Assembly: GCA_021018815.1 (NCBI GenBank)
Contig: JAITYX010000052.1
Coordinates: 3,524,501-3,588,500 of the forward strand
Direction of reading: 5' to 3'
Length of the DNA stretch: 64,000 nt
Source: Talinum fruticosum
Taxonomy: Eukaryota; Streptophyta; Magnoliopsida; Caryophyllales; Talinaceae
The translations under genes and the position numbers were made by a program. The notes beneath the pieces were generated by a model. The model worked only from the letters and a program-made list of their open reading frames with translations. It searched no databases and was not told the DNA's origin. Below, piece after piece: positions 12,882-24,396 of the stretch (position 1 is its first letter; the number at the start of each line of letters is the position of its first letter).

Positions 12882-13269
12882 CTACAGATCATATTCTATG
12901 CATCACATGGAATTTTAATGCTAGTCTGCACTAACATCTCAAATACTCCTGACTAGCGCAAGTCCTTTGGGCTTCTCCTAACGGGCTGATATAGTAAAAG
13001 TCATTTCATTTGGAGGCCCAAGATGAAGCCCAATCTGCTCGTCAAAGAGTTTGACTTGTTATAGAATTGTACACCGAGTCAGAATCTCTGCATTTTTATG
13101 CATTGGATTGGATTAGAGGGGCTCCACTCATTCTCTCTCTCCTCTTGGAGGTTTCCCACAAGCAAACTCTCTCTCTCTCTCTCAATCATCTGAATCGCTT
13201 TGATTGATTTCTCTCACCAGATTGATCCGATCTTTGATCATCTTCTCTCTTTTCTTCTGATCCTTTCTG

Positions 13270-13379
13270 GTACGATAATGATATATGATCTTCTGTTTTT
13301 CATTCATTTCTTTTCCGATCTTATTCGGCACAACATTTCTGAAAACCCTAATTCGTGTTTTTCGTTTGATTTTCCACAG
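13270..13379 (+). other. probable 5'-leader intron of ATG8
   Basis: A GT at 13270 (tttctg/gtacgataatg) and an AG at 13378-13379 (ttttccacag) bracket an AT-rich 110-base stretch upstream of the ATG8 start. The preceding 13100-13269 has CT-rich leader character. An alternative acceptor at 13404-13405 is possible. This is inferred from splice-site form only. Confidence 0.5.
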
Positions 13380-13416
13380 GTTTTATTCGTTGATTTAAGT
13401 TTCAGGCTCGATCGAC

Positions 13417-16164
13417 ATGGCCAAGAGCTCTTTTAAGCTGCAACACCCTCTTGGTAAAACCTCTCAACTGTATCTTGCTGTTTTTTTCCCTTTTAATTTA
13501 ATGATCTTAGCTTGAAGTAGTGAAATTAAGCACTTGAGTTTAACGGATTGGTATTCTCTCGCGAGTAATGGTTTCTGACAAAGCGGATTCCCCTTTATTT
13601 TTTCCATGCTTGTACTCATGGTTATTTCTCGCCATTTTTGATCGATTTTGCGCCTGCTGAAATTAGGAATCTGATTAGAACTGTTTTCCATATGTATCAA
13701 TTTGGCATTGCGGCGGAATTCAATGGAATGAGGTATTATTTCTGATAGGCTTGAATTTGTTGACTGTGGTCAAGGGGCATCCTGTTTTGTAGAGAAAAGC
13801 TGTTACTATTATTTAGTAATGAACTCGTAATGACTTCTAAAGCACTTAGTTTTGCTGCAATTGATGCTTCTTAAAGCATGAATGGGCATCTTCTATGCCA
13901 GGGTCCATGCCGTATTGGGTAGACCGAGGGGGCTCCCTGCCTTTTGTGGATAAAGCATATGAGGGAGTTGATTTTTTTTTTGTGTGTGGCCTACTCTAAT
14001 TATTAGATTTAGTTACAATGCCCCTAAATAAAGGATTTGGCTTTGCCTTTGTTTTATGTTGTGGCCATTAAAGACAGCCCTGCTTTTGATTTAGCACTTA
14101 CAAGATGTTATTTGTGCATTTCATAGCTATTTTTTTGTTTGGGACGCGGGGGAGGGGTCATGTTCTGTGCCTTACTAATCAGGTTATTAACTATTATTCT
14201 CATGAAAAAGTTTTTCATCTTTATGGTCATATGTAACACATTGCTGGACTTTTCAATGTTTTTCTATATGACAGAACGAAGGCAGGCTGAGGCTTCTCGT
14301 ATCAGGGAGAAGTATCCAGACAGAATCCCTGTATGATATTACCTCTTTTGATTAGCCCCATCCCTTCTATTGAGGATGCCAGTCGTAATATTTTCTGTTT
14401 TTAATATCGATTGTCTTATGCTGTCTAGGTTATTGTGGAGAAGGCTGAAAAGAGTGACATCCCTGATATTGACAAGAAGAAGTAAGTGACATCTCTCTCT
14501 GTAATTATTAGTTTAATTTTTCTATTGGCCAATTTATCACTGGTCTGGAGTGTCTGTTGCCTACAAGAATTATACCGTGTTTTACTCTTGTGAGTTCAAA
14601 TGAATCGATTATTGTGGTTAGCTGAAGTGTGTGGGACGATGCTTCTTCATAGCCTGTGTACTATCTTAGGCTTCTGCAATTTCGTAATACGGTAGCAATA
14701 TCCATTTGATGAGTTACATAAGTTTCAAGTTCAAATTATCTGAAAACTGGGGCTCCTGGGCGTTAATATTAGTGTACTTGATCTGGTTATGTTTTAAATT
14801 TTTTTTGTTTTGTTTTCTCTTTGGGTGCCAAATGCACAGATTCTTTACCATATGATTCTATAGAATTTTGAGAGTAGAATGCTTTGTGTCTTTTGCTGTT
14901 GTATATATTTTTAAAACTCCTTGTGAATTGCTGTAGTAAGAATCAAATTATCTGCTCATGTTCCTCTCTTAAGGAGAGAACTAAAGAAAGGTATATTTTC
15001 AAGTTTCCTCAAGGAGTATCTGTGGTGAGGAGTGTATTATTTTTAAGTATGCTAGGTATACTGGTGCTTTCTTCTCTGTTGTTTCGTGGTGTATGATTTA
15101 TGCTGAGTTCTAAATAGATTGGGCAAAACTCTCTGGTGCCCTATTGTCAGACTGGAAACCTGATCCCTAGTAAGATAGCCTTGTTTTCACCACACTCATG
15201 TTGATGTGACGTAAACCGAAGCCACCTGAAATATCCTTACCAATATCAATCATAGTTTCTCGGGAAACTTATTGGTTCAACCTATTGAAGCCAAGCTTAC
15301 AAGAATTAAAATAACCTGATTGAGACTTTATCTAACTCAAATATGGATTCAACCAGAGCAAGACCAACTTGAGATATCATGATGACTTGTTTGTTGAGAG
15401 GCCCATGAGAGGCCCATCGCTAATTTTCCCTCTAAATTTATATCTCATGCCAACGAAAATGTTTTCCCTAAGGCACAATATTTTGTACTTTGTAGCCTTA
15501 TTCAGTTATTTCTCTGTTATGAGCTGTCACAGGTCCTGTTTGATCCTGTGCATCTAACTTTGTGCAATTGCTGGTCCATATCACAATGGGGGAAATTGCT
15601 TAAGATCTGTTGTTTTTTGACACCTTATATGAATAATATTTTTAAAATGATTTTTCTGGTTGCTGCCCCCTTTTTTCCTCGTCCTTGGCCCTCTTATCAA
15701 ACTCACAACTTAGGAAGGTGTATAGTATGATTATCAAGAGAAGGCTTCTTACCATTGTCAATATTGATAAATATGATTACAGAAAGAGCAATTGCATGAT
15801 GTGTGCATTATGTTGAGCCAGTTACTTGATTCTCATTATCATTACTGTGTGGTTGTACATACAGATACCTGGTTCCTGCTGATCTAACTGTGGGGCAGTT
15901 TGTGTACGTGGTACGAAAGAGGATAAAGCTCAGTGCTGAGAAGGCTATTTTCATTTTTGTAAAGAATATTCTACCACCAACCGGTAAGAATTATGCCCTT
16001 CCTCCCAGAAGTCTTGTCTTTGCTTATATCACGACTAGATATTTATTTATGCCCATTTGTATTTTTCAGCCGCAATGATGTCAGCTATTTATGATGAACA
16101 TAAAGATGAAGATGGCTTTCTCTATATGACATACAGTGGTGAGAACACGTTTGGAGCTCTTTAA
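13417..16164 (+). CDS. ATG8: autophagy-related protein ATG8
   Basis: ATG8 is the ubiquitin-fold autophagy modifier that is conjugated to phosphatidylethanolamine on the phagophore. Exons are 13417-13453, 14275-14330, 14429-14481, 15865-15983 and 16070-16164, giving 119 residues in one frame, the usual plant ATG8 length. Diagnostic stretches are the N-terminal helices with [20 protein letters not shown], then [36 protein letters not shown], and [18 protein letters not shown]. The scissile glycine at residue 117 is followed by Ala-Leu, so ATG4 processing is required before ATG7/ATG3 lipidation. The sequence is closest in form to the ATG8c/d type. Intron 1 (821 bases) and intron 4 (1383 bases) are long. 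A 5'-leader intron probably precedes the start. Nothing abnormal was seen. Confidence 0.96.
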
Positions 16165-16584
16165 GTGCCTCGCCCACTAGTTTGTGTAAATAAGTTTCAA
16201 GGCAAAATGCTGAAGTTTGTATATAGTTTCTGCTAATTCTACCGCTCTATCAACTGGCCTACAGCCACTACCTTATATATGACTTTCTGAAGTTGCTGGT
16301 TTATTGAATCGTAAAACTTTGTGATGGTAATTGATGTCATATATATTTGATCTTTCATTTCTATCCATCTTTTCCTACACTTAATGCACGTCTGAAATCA
16401 CTCTGAGCTGGCATATTATTTGGTGTTCTTCATGGTGCTAGAGTTGTGTCCATTGAACTGGTTCAATTGTTTATGCCTAAAGCTGAAGGGAAGAAACCAG
16501 AAACCTGGGTTGTGGATCCTTGAGTTAGGCTAGTGATTTGTTGTTTCCCCTTGTGAGGGCAGGTTCCAAAGCTCGTGTACCGAG

Positions 16585-17362
16585 TAGAGCTGAGCAACGG
16601 ACCATATCAGGGTGGGTTAGGGTCTGCCCATAAACAAAATGGGCAGGGCCAGGTCAGATGTTTATGTGGGCAGGGCCGGGTCATGTGCTTGGGGGCCCTG
16701 GTGGGCATGCGATCCAGCCATTAGAAATTCGATACACAAACTCATTCCTTTTTGCCTCCTCGGCATACATGAACTATTTCTGATTGCACAATACAAGCAC
16801 TTGGCCATTTAGTTAAGAAAACAATCCAACCAAGCAATTGCCTTGAAAAGGAGAGGAAAATTAAAACAGAAGAATCGGTCCCAACTGAGCCCTCTTTAGA
16901 GCTCCACTCTCATCTCAACATCTCAAGTCCAGCCCCTCAATTCTTTCTGGGTTCAACTTTTCATGCAAAATCATATAAAAAGAGGCTAGAGATAGAAATG
17001 CTAATAGCTATTACACCTCTTTCAACATGATTTAGGGGCCCTCATCTCTTGCAAGTTGCAACTCCTTATCCCTTGGAACTTACTCTCTCCCTTCTTCTCT
17101 TTGTACGTACCCAGAAGCATTAGCAGCAATTTGAGCAATTTCTTCTATACCTTTTAAAATTGGGAGCCAAGAATCGTATGGTCCCGACTTGCTCCGATGC
17201 TGGAGAGCCCTGCTGGTGGTAATGGGCATGCAAGTTATGATGAGTCAGGGAAAAACAATCTGGGTTTGACTGACAAAGAGATGGGTTGATTCGGAGGGCC
17301 AGATTCTTGGGGATACAGTCCCTCTTGTTGGGTTTGTTAGGATGTCAATAGAATATTGCATC

Positions 17363-17402
<40 letters not shown>

Positions 17403-17640
17403 GAGGGGGAAGAGAATGTTGGAATCCAGAGGATGAGAAGATCAAGAGAGGGAGAGTGAAATTTCCGGTGAGTGGGAGCCATTGAGAGACCTGCTAACGG
17501 TCTGACCCTTGACCGTTTAATTGATGTAATTGGGCGGCCAATAAGGGCGCAACCCTTTTATGCATTTAAACGGGCTTGACCCTCTTTTTGTGACCCAGTC
17601 CGAGTGACTCAATGAACGCCCTGCCCATTGCCCAGGTTTA
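16585..17640. mobile_element. non-autonomous hAT element in ATG8 3' flank
   Basis: The 1056-base element starts TAGAGCTGAGCAACGG and ends in the inverted relative of TAAACCTGGGCAATGG. It is flanked by 8-base duplications GTACCGAG (16577-16584) and GTACCGGG (17641-17648), 7 of 8 matching. TIR form and target length indicate hAT. It contains an AG microsatellite at about 17365-17399 and sub-terminal gggcagggcc motifs at the left end. No transposase was seen. It lies about 0.4 kb beyond the ATG8 stop codon. Confidence 0.78.
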
Positions 17641-17779
17641 GTACCGGGAGATTAGAACTCACTTGTCCGACAGGAAGGGATTAAGATCTAGGTCTCTGAT
17701 GGGGAAGAGGGGTTTGTGTGTTTTAAAGATTGACTATGTCATGTGCAACCTTTGGTCTGAATACGTTATTGAAAATTTG

Positions 17780-18060
17780 CATAAAATTCTTAAAACTTTT
17801 TAAAGTGGACACCTATGATATATGACATTGACACGGTGTTCCAAACACGACATGACATGGACACCGGACGCGATAATTTTGAAAAAATTAGGATATAAAC
17901 ACCTCTAATATTGCTTGTCTAACATGTGTGTTTGACATTTTCCTCATTTTTTAAAACCTACTTTAATTAATTTGGTGTATTAGATACATGTACGATACAT
18001 GTTGACATTCGACACTTAAGAGTGTCCGTGCTTTATAGGTGGGCACGAATAAAAAAAAAT
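17780..18060. repeat. unclassified degenerate repeat with gtgtcc/ggacac motifs
   Basis: The stretch contains gacatgacatggacaccgga near its left part and cgacacttaagagtgtccgt near its right part, so related motifs face each other across an AT-rich middle. This looks like an eroded inverted-repeat element. Ends and class could not be determined. Confidence 0.3.
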
Positions 18061-18132
18061 TATTTGGTATTACTAATTAAGCAATTCTCTTCTGCTTTCA
18101 TGTCATCTTCTCTTGCCACACCAACTTAATAT

Positions 18133-18310
18133 TTGTGTGTTTACAATTGTAAAGTTGATTCTCCAAGCTTGTTAAAGTATAAATTGTGAGAACATCATAG
18201 GTCGACTTTCTTCACTAGGGGTTTTGGTTTTTCCATTCTTCTTTATCGATTTATTACTAGAGTAGACTGGAAGTTTCATAAGTTATTTGATTGTAATTGG
18301 TTTCTTTCTT
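18133..18310. repeat. dispersed repeat R2, copy 1
   Basis: This segment (tgtaaagttgattctccaag through aggggttttggtttttccat to gtaattggtttc) is clearly related to 26345-26525. No terminal structure or coding potential was recognised. Confidence 0.55.
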
Positions 18311-18479
18311 TTTGGGAAAGCAAAAATATATATTAAATAAGAAGTGTTCCAACAAGCATGATCATCCTACGATCAACAACAAAAACAAAGGGAGGTAGCC
18401 AAGATACGAGTGACGAAATTGAATCAAAGATCAAAACAAAATCTTCACTTCCGCACTGAAACTTTCCTAAATCAACCAT

Positions 18480-19470
18480 CATTCAAGAATCTCCTCCGGA
18501 AGATCTCGTTGAAGGCGAGTCATACATCTTCGGCGCCTTTGCATCTGCCTTCAATATCCATTTTGCTTGGGGTGGAGGAAGAATGTGAACACGAACCGGT
18601 TCTATTTGATCATCGTTGAGTTTAGCCAAGACAAACGCGATAAGGTTGACTTGTTTGATGACATGATTGATACTAATCTTCCATGGTTTTTGAAGGAGTC
18701 CCTTACCCTGAGCGACCACATAGTCAATTGGATTAGGATTGCTTGGGTTCTCCCTCTCTGCGAAGTTGCTTGAATTCCCTTTACCACCAGGTCAATGCTT
18801 GTACTCGACGATTTGATTAATGATTCTTTGAGGCCTTCCGAGTATAGCCATCTCCTTATCATGACTATGGACCACCACGATAATACCAAAGAACCGGTTG
18901 TTCTTTATTGTACGCAGGACACCAGCCGCAACATACCCGCTTTGCTCGCATTTCGGTGGTATCCCAAATTGAGCTTGAAATGTGCTTACGTTGGAGGTGT
19001 CCAAAGTATAGTTGGAGTATTCTTAAGAAAGTTTGGTCCCTACAACTTAGTAAAATCGTTAGATCGAACTATTATGAGAGTGATGGAATTCCAAAAGGAT
19101 TCAATATTTGACACACATATGAGAAGACACATTTGTTGCGGTAATTTCATAGAGCCCAACAGATAATCAGGAATTTACTAACCCAACTAAAGTCCTGCAT
19201 CGGTTTAAGGTTAACCCATTCAATCCATTCACCATTAAAGAAATGATCAATGAGAACCGATTTTTTCCTATGTAGAAACTTAGGTCAAGTAGCAGCAGCT
19301 ATGGGGTAGTCATGAAAGAGGTGACCATGAGTTTCCTCTGTATACCAACAGGTAGGGCATCTAGGCTTTAAATCAGAAATCCACCTAACTAATCTGCTAC
19401 CAACTAGAAGACCTTCATAACAAGCACAACAGTGGGGTTTTCAACCAGATTAAACCATGTTCATATTTAT
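18480..19470 (-). pseudogene. LINE 3' end remnant: zinc-binding plus RNase H-like region
   Basis: On the minus strand, about 19375-19310 reads PRCPTCWYTEETHGHLFHDY, the zf-RVT zinc-binding motif (C-x-x-C...E-T-x-x-H-x-F) found after plant LINE reverse transcriptases; the final Cys is replaced by Tyr. Downstream, 19000-18480 reads in broken frames as an RNase H-like domain ending in WKISINHVIKQVNLIAFVLA and the PPP-containing tail. Multiple frameshifts are present. The order zf-RVT then RNase H fixes the orientation as minus. This is a dead non-LTR retrotransposon tail. Confidence 0.65.
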
Positions 19471-19479
19471 CCACCGTTA

Positions 19480-21420
19480 AAATGGGTTGAGTAAGGTGAA
19501 TAAAAGAATGAGTTGGTTTAAGTTATGAAGGCAGAAGAGGCTGGTCCAACTAATCAATTACAAAGCATACGACCATATTCCCTTTTTTGAATGATATGAA
19601 CATAATCTTAAGTTCAAATAATCAATAGCAAATTTGCCTAAAACATACATAACAACATAAACCGGAACAAATGCTCTACGAGAGAGATGTCATCTACCAC
19701 AAAAAATGATGTTATTTTTACAATATTGGTTTATAGGGTTGTTCTCCCAAGTTATTGCTTAGCTTAACATTTTATTGACCTTATTCAGACTAATAAGCTC
19801 CCAACTTGTTACTCACTCTCATATAAATATTTTTCTAATATTCTTTTTAAAAATACAACTAATATATTTTTTTTATAAATTACAACTGGCGAAAGAAAAA
19901 AAAAAGAATAAACAAAGAGATTTAAACTTGTTGGATCAACCTAAAACTCGTAAAAGTAAAAATATAACTGCTTATGTTTTACTCGAATTCATATTTTAAC
20001 CAAAGCCATATTTTAATAAACCTAACGTTGGCAAAATTTTGTCCGACTCGATAATCCGAATTTTTCGATCTGAAAAAATCGGATGCGAGTATGACTTTTT
20101 TGTCCGAATTTTAAATTCGGACATAAAATTTTCATATTTATATTGTCCGAACCCGAATTTATGATTGTTCGAAAAAATCCGGTATCGACAAAAAACCTCG
20201 TTCGATGACCGACTGAACCCGAATTTTCGCAAGCGCTAAATAAACCCAATTATTTCACATTTATATTTAACCCACTCATCCGAATTGCTAGGTTTGCGAC
20301 ATTGCGACTGACATTGTAACTAAGTTTGGTTGGAAAACTAAGTTCATACCCTTATTGGAACATAAGTCAACTAAGAATTCTGAAGTCTTTCTTGGAGTGC
20401 AAAATCAGCATTAAAGTCAGGACATTTATACTCTAAGGACTTAGAATAGAACATTAATGAGAGTTCTCTTTAAAGTTCCTTCGAGTTTAACTAAAAAAAC
20501 ACATTGTAGTGGTGAGGTAATCAACCCGATCAAATGTATGTTAAGATTGGTATACTACTAAAAATGGTTCAGTGAGATGCACCAAAGAATAGGTTGGGTT
20601 AAGTTATAGAGCCAGATGACGCTGCTCCAGTAAATCAATTACATTATCTGTGACCATATTTTCTTTTTCAAATGACATATAACCATAATCCCGAGTTGGA
20701 CTCATTAGTAGCAAATTGACCCAGAAAATAATAAAATAACATAAAATAAAACAAATGGTATCTGCCACAAAAAGTTGATATTACTTTTTCCAAAATTGCC
20801 AATTGATCTAAACTAATTCGATATTTCTTATTTTTCTCAACTCCGTTCTCTTCATTCCTAATATCGAATTTAAATTCCAATAATCAACTATAGAAAGACA
20901 CAAAGGCTCATTCCCTAGGCCATCTTTCAACCTTATGTAAGTTCTTGTAGGTGTTGGATTGAGGGGTTGGATAGTATTTTAAGTCTTGCTTTGGAGAACT
21001 TATGTAACTCATTTGGTGATTAAGTTATGATATTTTCCATTGTTACAAAAAAAAAGGCATAAAAATAAATTTTACTTGTTAAACTATAGTAACATAAGTT
21101 ACTTTTTTTTTAAAGAATACAGGATTGATTATTCAGAAAACAAATAATTAGTAACTGTAGACGGAAAATTATTCCTAATTTTTTTATTCGGACCAAAAAA
21201 AAACCCCTAATTTTTAATATTAAAGGAGGCTTCATAAAAAAAAAATTTGACAGGAGGGAAATAAAATTAAAAAAGCCAGCGCATGCCAGCGTTATTACAG
21301 CTGGCAGTGAAGTGGGCTTTGACTGTTTGACCAGGCCCAGTTTGACTCGTTGACCAATCGGAAACCACCATAAGCTAGGGTTTGCCGGAAGAACGCACAG
21401 GCAAGCCAAGGGAAGTTCGT
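19480..21420. other. intergenic with an internal duplication
   Basis: No gene was recognised. About 19500-19720 and 20580-20790 are diverged copies of one segment: both contain gaccatatt, a run of aaca/ataacata and ctaccacaaaaa or ctgccacaaaaa in the same order. At 19996-20240 there is a ccgaatttt/aaaattcgg-rich stretch resembling an eroded inverted-repeat element. The remainder is AT-rich. Confidence 0.4.
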
Positions 21421-21587
21421 TATATCACGGCGCTGAGATCCATTTTGGGAACCCAGAAATCATCAAACGCGGAGAGAGAATTGTCGTCGAGAGCTTTCAA
21501 CATTCTTTGTTTCATTCCTTGATTTGTTCATTCAATCGTTGTTCATTTCATTCATTCAAGTGTTTGATCAATCTTCAGGTACTCAAA

Positions 21588-22816
21588 ATGGACGTGATAT
21601 TCGAGACTGGAGGCGGGGCTTCATTCTGCATTGAGGTAGGTTACTTCGACACTGTTCTGGAGATCAAGGAGAAGATATTCAAATTCAAAGGCATACCCAC
21701 GTGTTCTCAGGCTCTGGCTTTCCAAGGTATACTCCTTGAGGATACCGGCGATGTTGAGTCCTGCGCCATCTGTCACAATTCCCACATTCACCTCCTCATT
21801 CTCGACTCCTATCAAGGTTTGCCGGAGCCCCCAAGATTTCCTATCTCCTTCTCAGAGTCCCGTTTTCTACTTGCCTCCTCTGTGTCGCAGTGAATCTCAA
21901 TGATTCCGTTCTGCAATTCAAACACAAACTGCATCAATCCCATCAAGGTCAGTTTCTGTTATCTTCTCCTAATTTATAATCTGAGTCTCTATTTAATAAT
22001 ACTAAACAGTTGGTTCATAATACAGTTCATGACTGGTACTAATATGATATGATACTAATGCTTGTGACAATGTTTGTTGCAGGGCTGTCTATTGAGACTC
22101 TACGACTGTATATGGATGGGAAAAATGAGTTGCAGGATGACAAGCGCTTAACTGAGTACGGGCTCTCAGATGGGTCTGAGATTGAGGTTCTCTGTAAACC
22201 CCTCCTCACCTCATCAGAATCATCAGATATCAAGACGCCCAAGACTGACGGTTCCTCGCACGCTGTTGATATCGGAGTTCTTGAAGGTAAACAGACTGAA
22301 TCTTTCAGTATGAAACTCAAGAGGAACCACGTAACTTTGGTTAAGTGGTTATTTGTGCTGTTAAACGTGTTAGTTGAGGTGTCAAGTGCTGTCTTCACAG
22401 AGCTCCATTCCCGTGGGGGAATCAGGACTTCAAACTATCGCAAGATTAGCGTCCTAACCTCTTGCGTCTGCCTGTTCATAGCAGTAGGCGAATCCTTCGA
22501 AGAATTGGAGGACACCAAAGCAAAGTGGCAAAGGAGGAGATATTGCTGTTGGCTTTACTTACCGGGAGAAGAAGGTGAGTTATTCGGAAGCACCTCCCTC
22601 TATTGCGATCTCCTCGGCTCCGCAATCCAAGTATGTCTCACTGTGATGATAGTAGTGACCAAGCAAGAGTATGTCCACTTTGATTATGCTGCGCTCTTAC
22701 TTGCACTGTTTAACTTGGTTTCTTTATTGATGAATTCTTGGGTGAAGACACCCAAATGTGAAAAACATCAATGTAAGTTTGAATGCCCAGAATGCAAGCT
22801 GGACAGTTATGTGTAG
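21588..22816 (+). CDS. UBL-A: two ubiquitin-like domains fused to a four-helix membrane domain, frameshifted
   Basis: Exons are 21588-21947 and 22083-22816. UBL1 (residues 1-74) starts MDVIFETGGGASFCIEV and keeps the ubiquitin pattern VLEIKEKI...GIP...LAFQGILLEDTG. UBL2 (about 84-160) contains LNDSVLQFKHKLHQ and GLSIETLRLYMDGK, LTEYGLSDGSEIEVL. After a 40-residue hydrophilic linker come four hydrophobic helices (about 206-226, 242-259, 297-314, 322-341) and a tail with the pattern C-x3-H-x-C-x3-C-x2-C. No diglycine is present. The frame breaks at a CCCCC run (21828-21832): alignment with UBL-C indicates one base is missing, and adding one gives 364 residues exactly. Alternatively, a donor at 21817 would splice in frame and skip half of UBL2. 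Sequencing error, pseudogene or alternative splicing all remain possible. Function is unknown. Confidence 0.7.
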
Positions 22817-24396
22817 TTATAAACTGTTTTGAGGGCAGTCTTTGTACATTTCTGATCTTATCCCTCCCCTGTCTGGCTAAGTCCAGTAACTTTTCTCCCT
22901 GTAATTAGTCAATATCACGAATTACTGTCAACTACATTGAGCTGCATTTATCAACTCGCAGCAAAAACACAACACCTTTCTTGTTTTTTTGTATATATGT
23001 TCTTTTTGTTTTGCTATTTGCAATGCCAATGGTCCGGGGTAAAGGTATAAAAGGCAACCTTTACCCGCTCGTAAACCACTAACTGGCTCCCTAAAACAAC
23101 ACATTTCACCCCTCCCCTTTTCTCAGAACAGTTTCATGCTAGGACTGAAAAGATGGAAACATTGTTCAAAATAGTGCGCGCCCTTTCCCAAGTTTTAATC
23201 TCGCATAATGCAATTTCCAACTGTAAGTTAAGATTTAAAAATGTTTGTAGATCTCTAAGGAACACATGAGTCAGCTTCATTGGTTTCTTGGACTCCTTTA
23301 GGAAATGTGAACCTTTCAAAAAGGCCGTGCCGAAAGTAAAGGAGAAGGACCACTGTAAGTTACCGTATTACGGAAGGCAAAAGCCTTCTTAGTATCAATG
23401 CCAGTAGCCTTAGGATCATTATGGACGACGTTAATATGGTGACCAGTCTGTCAGTCTATCTCTAGAAAACAATCATTACTTGTCTAAGAGTAGGAGTAAA
23501 TAGCTTCATAGCTAAAGGCTTAATTCAAGGGCACTATATGATAAACTAGCACAGAAAGTTTAAAAATTTTAATCATACGGGTCTTGCCCAAGTAGGAGTG
23601 GAAGACTGTCCATAGTTAAGGACACACGGAATCGCAGATGTGTAATGTATATTCATTTACATTGCAGCACCAAGGGAAAGACTCACAGCTCTTTGAAAGT
23701 GCAAATGGTTGAATAGAGAGATATAGATAGAGAAAATGTGTGGACATACAAGAATCGAAGTAGCTTTATCATCCTCATGTGTGCAAACCGATGCAAAAGG
23801 CTTGTATTCATAGCAGCAATACTTGATGAAGAAGAGCTACTTTGTTTTTCCCGTTGTTTCTAGCTAATTGCAAAGCCTCATAAATCACAATTAACTCAAC
23901 AACTTGCTAACTTCTACCCACTCATCAACGACTAACTGACTCACTAAACCAAAACATATGTCCCCCACGTCCTGATGGGTTTCAGAACAACCTAATCCTG
24001 AGGACTGAAAAGATGGAAATGTTGTTCAAAACCGTTAGCCCTTTCCCATGTTGTATCTCCTTTCGACTGGCCGTGCCAGTGTTTCAGGATTAAGGCCAGC
24101 CACCAACTAGTGTCTTACACAATAAAAAGACAGCTTGTGATCTGCTGGTTCTTTTGAAGGCCCAAGTACTACTAAAAGGCTGGAAATATGACTACAAATA
24201 CTGAAAAGGTTCGAATGCCATTTACTCAACCATTTCACCACCGCCAGCAAACCTCTTGGATCAAAAACAAGACTAGGCCATCATAATCAAATCTAAACAA
24301 ATTGATATCCAAACAATTTCTCCCAATTTTCTATCCAGTTTTCCTCTGGCCATTCATCAGTTAAATGAGACTTACCAAGTAGTTTAGAAGCCGTAA
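22817..24396. other. intergenic with a diverged direct duplication
   Basis: No gene was recognised. The 23080-23210 segment and the 23930-24060 segment are related: both run from actaactggctcc or actaactgactca through ggactgaaaagatggaaa to ttgttcaaaa and ccctttccca. This indicates an old duplication about 0.85 kb apart. The role is unknown. Confidence 0.45.

Noticed and set aside
21507..21587. Upstream in-frame extension of UBL-A (MFHSLICSFNRCSF...)
   Set aside because: Family members begin directly with the M-x-V ubiquitin-like strand; the extension is leader sequence.
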